From: Hyphomicrobiales bacterium
GTDB lineage: Bacteria; Pseudomonadota; Alphaproteobacteria; Rhizobiales; Devosiaceae
Direction of reading: 5' to 3'
DNA: 5,944 nt
Assembly (NCBI GenBank): GCA_028290345.1
Contig: JAQGKB010000277.1
Location: 1-5,944, forward strand
A program made the position numbers and the translations under genes. Numbering within the stretch: the stretch's first letter is position 1; each line of letters starts with the position of its first letter. Below, one piece after another: positions 1 through 5,328 of the stretch. Under the pieces are notes generated by a model, which was not told the origin of the DNA, searched no databases, and saw only the letters and a program-made list of their open reading frames with translations.

Positions 1-22
1 GGCGGGGGTTGGTCGTTAATTC

Positions 23-30
23 GAGGGGAG
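23..30 (+). promoter_or_regulatory. Ribosome binding site that sets the malic enzyme start
   Basis: A purine-rich GAGGGGAG stretch lies 5 bases upstream of the ATG at 36. The reading frame is open back to a TTG at 9, but that codon has almost no upstream sequence in the window and no visible Shine-Dalgarno sequence. The ATG at 36 is therefore the better start. A second in-frame ATG at 48 is possible but further from the site. Confidence 0.75.
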
Positions 31-35
31 AGACC

Positions 36-2330
36 ATGTCTTCTGACATGACCGAGCAGCGTAGGGCGCTTCGCGAAGCAGCACTGCATTTTCACGAGTT
101 TCCAAAACCAGGTAAGCTGGAAATCCAGGCGACCAAGCCGCTTGCCAACCAGCGCGACCTGGCGCTGGCCTATTCCCCCGGCGTCGCGGCGCCCTGCGAG
201 GAGATCGCAGCGGACCCCGAGACGGTGACCCGGTACACCTCGCGCGGCAACCTCGTGGCGGTGATTTCCAACGGCACGGCGGTGCTCGGCCTCGGCGCCA
301 TCGGCGCGCTGGCCTCGAAACCGGTGATGGAGGGCAAGGCGGTGCTCTTCAAGAAATTCGCTGGGATCGATGTGTTCGACATCGAGATAGAGGAACGCGA
401 CCCGAAGAAATTCATCGAGGTGGTGGCCCCGCTGGAGCCGACCTTCGGCGGCATCAACCTCGAGGATATCCGCGCTCCCGATTGCTTCGAGATCGAGGAA
501 GCGCTGCGGGCCCGGATGAAGATTCCGGTGTTCCACGACGACCAGCACGGCACGGCGATCATCGTCGGCGCGGCAGTGCTCAACGGCCTGGAACTGGCCG
601 GCAAGACCATCGACAACGTCAAGATCTGCACCTCCGGCGCAGGCGCCGCGGCAATCGCCTGCCTCAACCTGCTGGTGGCGCTGGGCGCCAAGCATGAGAA
701 TATCTGGGTCGCCGACAAGGATGGCCTGGTCACCCACAAGCGCAACGACATCAACGACAAGTGGCGCGGGCAGTTCCGCCGGGTGAGCGATGCGACGACG
801 CTGGCCGAGGTCATCGACGGCGCCGACGTGTTCCTCGGCCTTTCGGCTGCGGGCGCGCTGACGCCTGAAATGCTGCTCAAGATGGGCAGCACGCCGCTGG
901 TGATGGCGCTGGCCAATCCCAACCCGGAAATCATGCCGGAACTGGCGAAGGCCACGCGTCCGGATGCCATGGTCTGCACCGGGCGTTCGGACTATGCCAA
1001 TCAGGTCAACAACGTCCTCTGCTTCCCGTTCATCTTCCGCGGCGCGCTCGATGTCGGCGCGACCGCGATCAACGAGGAAATGAAGCTGGCGGCGGTCAAG
1101 GCCATCGCCAAGCTCGCCCATGAGCCGGGGCTGGAAGTCTCGCCGTCTGGCGCGCCGGCGATCTATGGACCGGACCACATCATTCCCAATCCGTTCGACC
1201 AGCGGCTGATCCTGCGCATCGCGCCGGCGGTGGCACGGGCGGCGATGGAAACGGGCGTGGCCAAGCGGCCTATCCTCGATTTCGACGCCTATCACGATAG
1301 CCTTAACCGTTTCGTGTTCCGCTCCGGGCTGGTGATGAAGCCGATCATCGACCGGGCGCAGGGGCAGGGCAAGCGCATCGCCTTTGCTGATGGCGAGGAC
1401 GAGCGGGTGCTGCGCGCAGCGCAGGTGCTGCTCGAGGAGCGCATTGCACGGCCGATCCTGATCGGGCGGCCCGCGGTGATCGAGGCGCGCATCCAGCGCT
1501 TCGGGCTGCCGCTGCATCCGGGGCGTGATTTCGAGATCATCAATCCCGAGGACGATCCGCGCTATCGCGACTATGTGGCGCTGTTCCATTCGCTGGTCGG
1601 CCGCAGCGGGGTGACGCCGGAGACGGCGCGCACCATCGTGCGCACCAACACCACCACCATTGCGGCCCTTGCAGTGAAGCGCGGCGATGCCGACGGGATG
1701 ATCTGCGGGCTGCAGGGGCGCTTCATCAAGCATGTGCGCGACATCCGCTCGGTGATCGGGCTGCAGGAGGGGGTGAAGGATCTTTCGGCGCTCTCGATGC
1801 TGATCATGCCGCGCGGCGCGTTCTTCCTCGCCGATACCTATGTCAACATGGACCCCACGGCCGAGGAGATCGTCGCCATTGCGTTGCAGGCGCGCGACCA
1901 CCTCAAGCGCTTCAACATCGAAGCGCGGGCGGCCTTGCTTAGCTATTCGAACTTTGGTTCGCGCGATGGCGACAGCGCCTTCAAGATGCGCGAGGCCTAC
2001 CGGTTGTTGAAGGCGGCGGCGCCGGACCTGATTGTCGAGGGCGAAATGCAGGGCGATTTGGCGCTCAATTCCGACCTGCTCGATCGCTATGTGCCCGATA
2101 CGGTGCTGAAGGGCGAAGCTAATCTTCTCCTGTTCCCGAACCTCGATTCGGCCAACCTTTCCATGACGTTGCTGAAGGAAATGAACAACGCGCTGGCAGT
2201 TGGCCCGATCCTGATGGGCACCCGCTGCCCGGCGCATATCCTGGCCCCCTCCAGTACCAGCCGCGGCATCGTCAACATGACGGCGATCGCCGCCACCGAA
2301 GCAATCGCCCTAGAAGGACGCCTCGCATGA
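36..2330 (+). CDS. maeB: Hybrid malic enzyme with C-terminal phosphotransacetylase-like domain (MaeB/TME type)
   Basis: This cytosolic enzyme oxidatively decarboxylates L-malate to pyruvate and CO2, making NAD(P)H and linking the TCA cycle to gluconeogenesis or acetyl-CoA supply. With the start at 36 it is 764 residues, the usual size of hybrid malic enzymes (E. coli MaeB is about 760). The malic N-terminal domain spans roughly residues 15-160: YSPGV at 46-50 with the catalytic Tyr46, the catalytic Lys101 in KPVMEGKAVLFK, and metal ligands Glu143/Asp144 in NLEDI and Asp169 in HDDQHGT. The NAD(P) Rossmann domain (about 170-410) carries TSGAGAAA at 199-206 and ANPNPE at 293-298. From about residue 430 to the end is a PTA_PTB domain (ADGEDERVLRAA at 451-462). 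In studied homologues this domain lacks transacetylase activity and gives oligomerisation and acetyl-CoA regulation. NADP versus NAD preference cannot be read from sequence alone; in Sinorhizobium both DME and TME share this architecture. The downstream Dabb gene overlaps by 4 bases. No frameshift or missing key residue is seen. Confidence 0.96.
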   Translation: MSSDMTEQRRALREAALHFHEFPKPGKLEIQATKPLANQRDLALAYSPGVAAPCEEIAADPETVTRYTSRGNLVAVISNGTAVLGLGAIGALASKPVMEGKAVLFKKFAGIDVFDIEIEERDPKKFIEVVAPLEPTFGGINLEDIRAPDCFEIEEALRARMKIPVFHDDQHGTAIIVGAAVLNGLELAGKTIDNVKICTSGAGAAAIACLNLLVALGAKHENIWVADKDGLVTHKRNDINDKWRGQFRRVSDATTLAEVIDGADVFLGLSAAGALTPEMLLKMGSTPLVMALANPNPEIMPELAKATRPDAMVCTGRSDYANQVNNVLCFPFIFRGALDVGATAINEEMKLAAVKAIAKLAHEPGLEVSPSGAPAIYGPDHIIPNPFDQRLILRIAPAVARAAMETGVAKRPILDFDAYHDSLNRFVFRSGLVMKPIIDRAQGQGKRIAFADGEDERVLRAAQVLLEERIARPILIGRPAVIEARIQRFGLPLHPGRDFEIINPEDDPRYRDYVALFHSLVGRSGVTPETARTIVRTNTTTIAALAVKRGDADGMICGLQGRFIKHVRDIRSVIGLQEGVKDLSALSMLIMPRGAFFLADTYVNMDPTAEEIVAIALQARDHLKRFNIEARAALLSYSNFGSRDGDSAFKMREAYRLLKAAAPDLIVEGEMQGDLALNSDLLDRYVPDTVLKGEANLLLFPNLDSANLSMTLLKEMNNALAVGPILMGTRCPAHILAPSSTSRGIVNMTAIAATEAIALEGRLA
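2312..2318 (+). promoter_or_regulatory. Internal ribosome binding site for the Dabb gene
   Basis: AGAAGGA lies inside the last codons of the malic enzyme gene, 8 bases before the ATG at 2327. It supports that start and fits either independent initiation or termination-reinitiation at the ATGA overlap. Confidence 0.65.
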
Positions 2331-2617
2331 TCCGCCACACGGTTATCTTTTCCCTGAAGCACGCCGCCGGTTCGGCCATGGAAGAGGCCTTCCTCAGCGA
2401 CGCCCAGGCGCTGGGGACAATTCCGGGCGTCGAAAAATTCGAGCGGCTGCGCCAGACCAGCCCGAAGAACGAGTTCCACTTCGGCTTCTCCATGGAATTC
2501 GCCGACGCCGCCACCTATGCGCACTATGACGGCCACCCCGTCCACGTGGCCTTCGTCCGCGACCGCTGGGTGCCGGAAGTGGAGAAGTTTTTGGAAGTGG
2601 ATTACGAGCGGTTGTAG
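2327..2617 (+). CDS. Dabb family (stress-responsive A/B barrel) protein
   Basis: A 96-residue protein matching the Dabb family (Stress-responsive A/B barrel, ferredoxin-like fold), normally about 95-105 residues and usually a dimeric cytosolic barrel. The family N-terminal strand is clear (MIRHTVIFSLK at 1-11, with His4). So is the C-terminal hallmark HPVHVAF at 70-76, followed by an amphipathic stretch ending in FLEVDYERL. There is no signal peptide or membrane segment. Its ATG overlaps the malic enzyme TGA as ATGA and has an AAGGA site 8 bases upstream, so it is very probably co-transcribed and translationally coupled with maeB. Few family members have a known activity (for example plant olivetolic acid cyclase and some stress-induced proteins), and none tells us the role here. 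A small-molecule cyclase, isomerase or binding role is possible, but the sequence does not settle it. It reads as intact, with base composition like its neighbours. Confidence 0.88.
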   Translation: MIRHTVIFSLKHAAGSAMEEAFLSDAQALGTIPGVEKFERLRQTSPKNEFHFGFSMEFADAATYAHYDGHPVHVAFVRDRWVPEVEKFLEVDYERL

Positions 2618-2631
2618 GCGCCAGCCCGCGT

Positions 2632-2657
2632 CGAGGGTACCCCCCTCGCCATGAGGG
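2632..2657 (+). terminator. Overlapping short hairpins after the Dabb gene
   Basis: CGAGGG (2632-2637) pairs with CCCTCG (2643-2648), and the same CCCTC (2643-2647) can instead pair with GAGGG (2653-2657) across a 5-base loop. The two folds exclude each other. They start 15 bases after the Dabb stop, so a role in 3' end formation is plausible, but no T-tract follows and this is not a classic intrinsic terminator. Confidence 0.3.
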
Positions 2658-2696
2658 CTACTGAGGCGGGTCCGCGTAGTGCCGGCCGATGCACCA

Positions 2697-2805
2697 CGTC
2701 ATTCCCGCGCAGGCGGGAATCCAGTAAACTCGGCGATCGTGTTGAATTGCCGGTGAAAAAGCCGTTGCACTGGGGTACTGGATTCCCGCCTGCGCGGGAA
2801 TGACG
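2697..2805. repeat. Large inverted repeat: two dRS3/REP-like palindromes facing each other
   Basis: Bases 2697-2726 and 2776-2805 are perfect 30-bp reverse complements (CGTCATTCCCGCG... and ...CGCGGGAATGACG) separated by 49 bases. Each arm contains its own hairpin, ATTCCCGC-GCAG-GCGGGAAT at 2701-2720 and the complementary copy at 2782-2801, matching the form ATTCCC-N8-GGGAAT known as dRS3 in Neisseria and common as a dispersed repeat in many proteobacteria. The whole could form one long cruciform or two small ones. It lies between convergent genes, 79 bases after the Dabb stop and 23 bases after the amn stop, so it may end transcripts from both sides, although neither side has a T-tract. A 9-mer CGGCGATCG occurs at 2731-2739 in the loop and again at 2804-2812. 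No ORF or transposase lies inside, so if mobile it would be moved in trans. Confidence 0.85.
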
Positions 2806-2828
2806 GCGATCGGGCGCGGCCGGTCGCC

Positions 2829-4304
2829 CTACTGGAACGCCGTCTCTGCGAAACTCCGCAATTTCCGTGAGTGCAGCCTCTCCGGTGGTTGGTCGCGCAA
2901 GATTTCCATCGCCCGCAGGCCGATGAGCAGGTGGCGGTTGACTTGGGTGCGGTAGAAGTCCGATGCCATGCCGGGGAGTTTAAGTTCGCCGTGTAGGGGC
3001 TTGTCGGAGATGCACAAAAGCGTGCCGTAGGGGACGCGGAAGCGGAAGCCGTTGGCGGCGATGGTGGCGCTTTCCATATCGAGAGCCACGGCGCGGGACT
3101 GGCTCAGCCGCTGGGTGATTTCCTTCTGGTCGCGCAGTTCCCAGTTGCGATTGTCGAATGAGGCGACGGTACCGGTGCGCATGATGCGCTTGGTTTCGAG
3201 GCCTTCCAATTTGGTGATCTCGGCCACCGCGCGCTCGAGGGCGACCTGCACTTCGGCCAGCGCCGGGATCGGGACCGAGAGTGGCAGGTCGGCGTCGAGG
3301 ACGTGATCCTCGCGCACATAGGCGTGGGCAAGGACGTAGTCGCCGAGTTCCTGCGAATTGCGCAGGCCGGCGCAGTGGCCGAGCATCAGCCAGCAATGCG
3401 GGCGCAGCACGGCGACGTGGTCGGTGATGGTTTTGGCGTTGGACGGGCCGACGCCGATATTGATCATGGTGATGCCGCGGCCGCGACCGGCGGTGAGGTG
3501 GTAGGCCGGCATCTGCGGCAGGCGGACCGGATCGGTGCCTTTGGTGCCGCCGCCATGGCGGCTGTTGAGGGTGACGACGTTGCCCGGTTCGACGAAGGAC
3601 TCGTAGTGCTCGTGGCCAGCGGCCATGTGCTCATGCGCTACGCGACGGAATTCGTCGATGTAGAAGTGGTAATTGGTGAAAATCACGAAATTCTGGAAAT
3701 GCTCCGGGTCGGTGCCGGTGTAGTGGCTGAGCCGGAAAAGGGAATAATCGATGCGCGGCGCGGTGAACGCGGCCAGCGGGTAGGGGCCGCCGGCGGGCGG
3801 AATGAAGGTGCCGTTGGCGATCTCGTCATCGGTGAAGGCGAGGTCCGGCGCATCGAAGATGTCGCGCAGCGGGATGCCGAGCGCATTGAGCGCGGCGCCA
3901 TCGAGATGCTCGGTGGCGCTGACGGCGAAATGCAGCGGGATGGGCGTGGTGGACTCGCCGATTTCAATGACCCCGCCGTGGTTGTTCAGGATCTGGGTGA
4001 GGTTGTCGTGGAGATAGGTGCGGAAGAGATCGGGCGCGGTCAGTGTGGTGCGATAGACGCCGGGCGTATGCAGCGAGCCGTAGGGCAGGATGGAGTCGGT
4101 CTTGGCGTAGCTGGTGGAGGTTACCTGTACCTGCGGATAGAAGGCGCGCACCTTGCCCTGCGGGATGATGCCCTGGGTCAGCCCGAACAGATGGTGGCGG
4201 ATGAAGCCGGTGTTGCGGTTGTAAATTTCGGCGACATAGTCGCAGGCGGCCTCGGCATTGGCGAAGGCCTTGGTGGGTAGAGGTGGAGGGCTGATGGTGG
4301 TCAT
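2829..4304 (-). CDS. amn: AMP nucleosidase
   Basis: Hydrolyses AMP to adenine and D-ribose 5-phosphate (EC 3.2.2.4), a cytosolic step in purine salvage that lets bacteria drain excess AMP. The protein is 491 residues, close to E. coli Amn (484). An N-terminal AMP nucleosidase domain covers about residues 12-175, with YNRNTGFIRHHLFGLTQG at 28-45 and YGSLHTPGVYRTTLT at 75-89. NYHFYIDEF at 211-219 is a family signature. The C-terminal half (about 275-465) is a PNP/UDP-phosphorylase-type domain with the INIGVGPSNAKT glycine loop at 281-292, DMESATIAANGFRF at 409-422 (Glu411 in the ribose-binding position) and SDKPLHGELKLPG at 433-445, where Asp434 is the expected base-contacting acid. The start at 4304 is backed by a GGGAG site (4316-4312 on this strand) 7 bases upstream. 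E. coli Amn is activated by MgATP, inhibited by phosphate and transcriptionally linked to phosphate status; I see no clear PhoB box here. It is transcribed towards the Dabb gene. Confidence 0.95.
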   Translation of the reverse strand: MTTISPPPLPTKAFANAEAACDYVAEIYNRNTGFIRHHLFGLTQGIIPQGKVRAFYPQVQVTSTSYAKTDSILPYGSLHTPGVYRTTLTAPDLFRTYLHDNLTQILNNHGGVIEIGESTTPIPLHFAVSATEHLDGAALNALGIPLRDIFDAPDLAFTDDEIANGTFIPPAGGPYPLAAFTAPRIDYSLFRLSHYTGTDPEHFQNFVIFTNYHFYIDEFRRVAHEHMAAGHEHYESFVEPGNVVTLNSRHGGGTKGTDPVRLPQMPAYHLTAGRGRGITMINIGVGPSNAKTITDHVAVLRPHCWLMLGHCAGLRNSQELGDYVLAHAYVREDHVLDADLPLSVPIPALAEVQVALERAVAEITKLEGLETKRIMRTGTVASFDNRNWELRDQKEITQRLSQSRAVALDMESATIAANGFRFRVPYGTLLCISDKPLHGELKLPGMASDFYRTQVNRHLLIGLRAMEILRDQPPERLHSRKLRSFAETAFQ

Positions 4305-4350
4305 TCTCGTTCTCCCGCCCGGTTGCTGCTTCCGGCGACAATTGTTTGAT

Positions 4351-4362
4351 CTGGCATGCCAG
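4351..4362. promoter_or_regulatory. Perfect 12-bp palindrome, possible operator in the amn leader
   Basis: CTGGCATGCCAG is exactly self-complementary and sits 47 bases upstream of the amn ATG, in AT-richer surroundings (AATTGTTTGAT on one side). Its TGGCATGCCA core resembles operators of FCD-type GntR regulators (TGGTATACCA-like), which is a loose similarity only. From the predicted amn promoter it would lie downstream of the transcription start, where a bound repressor could block elongation. Confidence 0.35.
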
Positions 4363-4393
4363 CTTAGCCCGAACTCCGCAACATAGCGTGACG

Positions 4394-4428
4394 AGGCAAG
4401 ATGATAATCACCTTTCGGTGAAGTGCCT
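4394..4428 (-). promoter_or_regulatory. Structured element in the amn 5' leader (GNRA-capped stem)
   Basis: Read on the amn strand, TCACC-GAAA-GGTGA (4421-4408) forms a 5-bp stem capped by a GNRA-type GAAA tetraloop. The flanking AGGCA (4428-4424) and TGCCT (4398-4394) add a second 5-bp stem across an asymmetric internal loop. The GNRA loop appears only on the minus strand, favouring a role in the amn transcript. The inner palindrome could equally be a protein binding site. No known riboswitch class is recognised. Confidence 0.35.
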
Positions 4429-4451
4429 TTAATGGGCGGCAGCGCGCCCCA

Positions 4452-4480
4452 TTTACATTAGCGTCACTGGAATTCTGCAA
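4452..4480 (-). promoter_or_regulatory. Candidate sigma-70 type promoter for amn
   Basis: On the minus strand TTGCAG (4480-4475) and TGTAAA (4457-4452) are separated by 17 bases. They keep the TTG of the -35 and match four of six -10 positions. Transcription would start near 4445 and give a leader of about 140 bases that includes the GNRA stem and the 12-bp palindrome. Confidence 0.4.
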
Positions 4481-4560
4481 ACGACCCATGCACCCGGTGA
4501 TCAGAGAAGGCGTTCGCTGCTGTCCCCCAAGCCCTCAACAGTGCGACGGGCGCTTTTTCG

Positions 4561-4601
4561 AGGCCGCGGTCCCAGAAATGGGGCCGCGGCCTTTCTATTT
4601 T
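4561..4601 (+). terminator. Strong intrinsic terminator on the plus strand with no annotated gene upstream
   Basis: AGGCCGCGGTCCC (4561-4573) pairs with GGGGCCGCGGCCT (4580-4592), a 13-bp stem with one G-T wobble at 4570/4583 and a 6-base loop AGAAAT. The T-rich tail TTCTATTTT (4593-4601) follows directly. Read on the other strand the stem is followed by CGAAAAAGCG and has no T-tract, so it acts rightward. The nearest upstream gene, amn, runs the opposite way, so the transcript it ends must begin in the intergenic gap. Confidence 0.8.
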
Positions 4602-4636
4602 AAGCCCAGCTTCATGCCGAGATCTTGCGATGGTGC

Positions 4637-4666
4637 TTGCCAATTCGGGGCAATGCCAGCCATATC
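4637..4666 (+). promoter_or_regulatory. Weak candidate promoter for the DUF1993 gene
   Basis: TTGCCA (4637-4642) lies 18 bases before CATATC (4661-4666). The -35 is fair and the -10 poor. It falls after the terminator at 4561-4601 and before the ATG at 4711, where a promoter for this gene is needed. A short TTGCC/GGCAA inverted repeat (4637-4641 with 4649-4653) overlaps it. Confidence 0.25.
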
Positions 4667-4671
4667 AAGGT

Positions 4672-4688
4672 GCGGTCGCGCCGACCGC
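4672..4688 (+). promoter_or_regulatory. GC-rich hairpin just upstream of the DUF1993 start
   Basis: GCGGTCG (4672-4678) and CGACCGC (4682-4688) form a perfect 7-bp stem with a 3-base loop, followed by TTT. It ends 22 bases before the ATG and 8 bases before the AAGG site. It could be a protein operator, an attenuator-like hairpin or a 5' mRNA stabiliser; the sequence does not decide. Confidence 0.4.
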
Positions 4689-4710
4689 TTTCCCTCAAGG
4701 TTTGATAGCG

Positions 4711-5211
4711 ATGACGTTTTCGATCTACACGGCTTCGGTGCCGGTTTTCACACGCAAGCTCAAGGCCCTGCTCGCGATCCTCAACAAGGCCGAGGCGAAT
4801 GCCGCCGAGCGCAAGATCGACCTCGATTTCCTGGCGAACGATCGCATCGCGCCCGACATGTTCTCGCTGATCAAGCAGGTGCAGAGCGTCGCCGACCAGG
4901 CCAAGTTCGGCGCCGCCCGCGTCGCAGGCAAGACCCCGCCGGCATGGACCGACGACGAGACCACCTATGAGCAGCTGAAGGCGCGGGTGCAGAAAGCGCT
5001 CGATTACCTCGCGACGTTCAGCGAGGCCGATTTCGTCGGCGGCGCCGAGCGCGAGGTGACGGTTCGCGTGGCCGGGCAGGAGCGCACCATTTCCGGCGCC
5101 GAATACCTGCTCGAGCGCTCGATGCCGAACTTCTATTTCCACCTGACCACGGCCTACGCCATCCTGCGCAAGAACGGCATGCCGATCGGCAAGGGCGATT
5201 TCCTCGCCTGA
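4711..5211 (+). CDS. DUF1993 family protein (DinB-like helical bundle)
   Basis: A 166-residue cytosolic protein of the DUF1993 family, which is distantly related to the DinB/YfiT-like four-helix bundles. Its function is unknown. Family landmarks are the N-terminal SIYTASVPVFTRKLKALLAIL (4-24), the central KTPPAWTDDETTYEQLKARV (74-93) and the C-terminal PNFYFHLTTAYAILRKNG (139-156) with His144, followed by the typical IGKGDFLA end. The frame is open upstream to an ATG at 4630, but I chose 4711 because family similarity begins at MTFSIY, the length then matches the family (about 165-170), and the 4630 start would place the likely promoter inside the gene. A modest AAGG (4697-4700) lies 10 bases before the ATG. 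There is no signal peptide or membrane segment. DinB-like relatives often bind a metal through a His triad; I do not see a clear triad here. It is probably monocistronic, with a terminator before it and a hairpin after it. Confidence 0.88.
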   Translation: MTFSIYTASVPVFTRKLKALLAILNKAEANAAERKIDLDFLANDRIAPDMFSLIKQVQSVADQAKFGAARVAGKTPPAWTDDETTYEQLKARVQKALDYLATFSEADFVGGAEREVTVRVAGQERTISGAEYLLERSMPNFYFHLTTAYAILRKNGMPIGKGDFLA

Positions 5212-5223
5212 TCCAGACCAAGG

Positions 5224-5252
5224 GACGGGCGCCATCAGGCATGGCGCTCGTC
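5224..5252 (+). terminator. Stem-loop after the DUF1993 gene, probable transcript end
   Basis: GACGGGCGCCAT (5224-5235) pairs with ATGGCGCTCGTC (5241-5252), a 12-bp stem with a single G-T wobble and a 5-base loop. It begins 12 bases after the stop codon. No T-tract follows (ATCCGG), so it may protect or process the 3' end, or work with Rho, rather than act alone. Confidence 0.45.
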
Positions 5253-5328
5253 ATCCGGCACCGACGGGGAACTGAGCTGCAATTCTGACGTTTCCGAGTG
5301 ACGTCTCCGCCCAGGAGAACTTCCTCGG

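Larger units (their letters stand above)
4305..4710. other. Divergent intergenic region between amn and the DUF1993 gene
   Basis: This 406-base gap holds no credible gene. An open plus-strand frame from 4488 runs through the terminator hairpin and out of frame into the DUF1993 gene, so it is not convincing. What it does hold is listed separately: a candidate amn promoter and structured leader, a perfect palindrome, an intrinsic plus-strand terminator, a weak promoter and a hairpin before the DUF1993 start. I see no tRNA or recognised riboswitch. A tiny frame at 4401-4421 (MIITFR) is too short to support. Confidence 0.7.

Noticed and set aside
170..979. Minus-strand open frame opposite the malic enzyme gene
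   Set aside because: Antisense to conserved malic enzyme motifs; Ser/Ala-rich product with no recognisable domain.
2087..2545. Minus-strand open frame spanning the end of malic enzyme and Dabb
   Set aside because: Antisense to two recognised genes, and no motif of its own.
2697..2805. CRISPR array or IS element reading of the repeated ATTCCCGC units
   Set aside because: There are only two copies, in inverted rather than direct orientation, with no spacer series, cas gene or transposase ORF.
3303..4280. Long plus-strand open frame (325 codons) opposite amn
   Set aside because: It lies wholly antisense to a clear full-length amn. Its product is a low-complexity mix rich in Gly, Ala, Val, Glu and Asp with no family motif, which is the usual shadow of a GC-rich gene.
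4431..4453. AATGGG/CCCATT inverted repeat beside the amn -10
   Set aside because: It has only a 6-bp stem (plus a bulged extension) and no T-tract in either direction; too weak to list as a terminator or operator.
4488..4970. Plus-strand open frame starting at ATG 4488
   Set aside because: It passes through the intrinsic terminator stem and T-tract, then overlaps the DUF1993 gene in another frame. Its product is Arg/Pro-rich without family likeness.
5286..5304. Direct repeat TGACGT at 5286-5291 and 5299-5304 upstream of the permease
   Set aside because: The two hexamers are 13 bases apart and could be a regulator half-site pair, but six bases is short enough to be chance and no promoter is clear around it.
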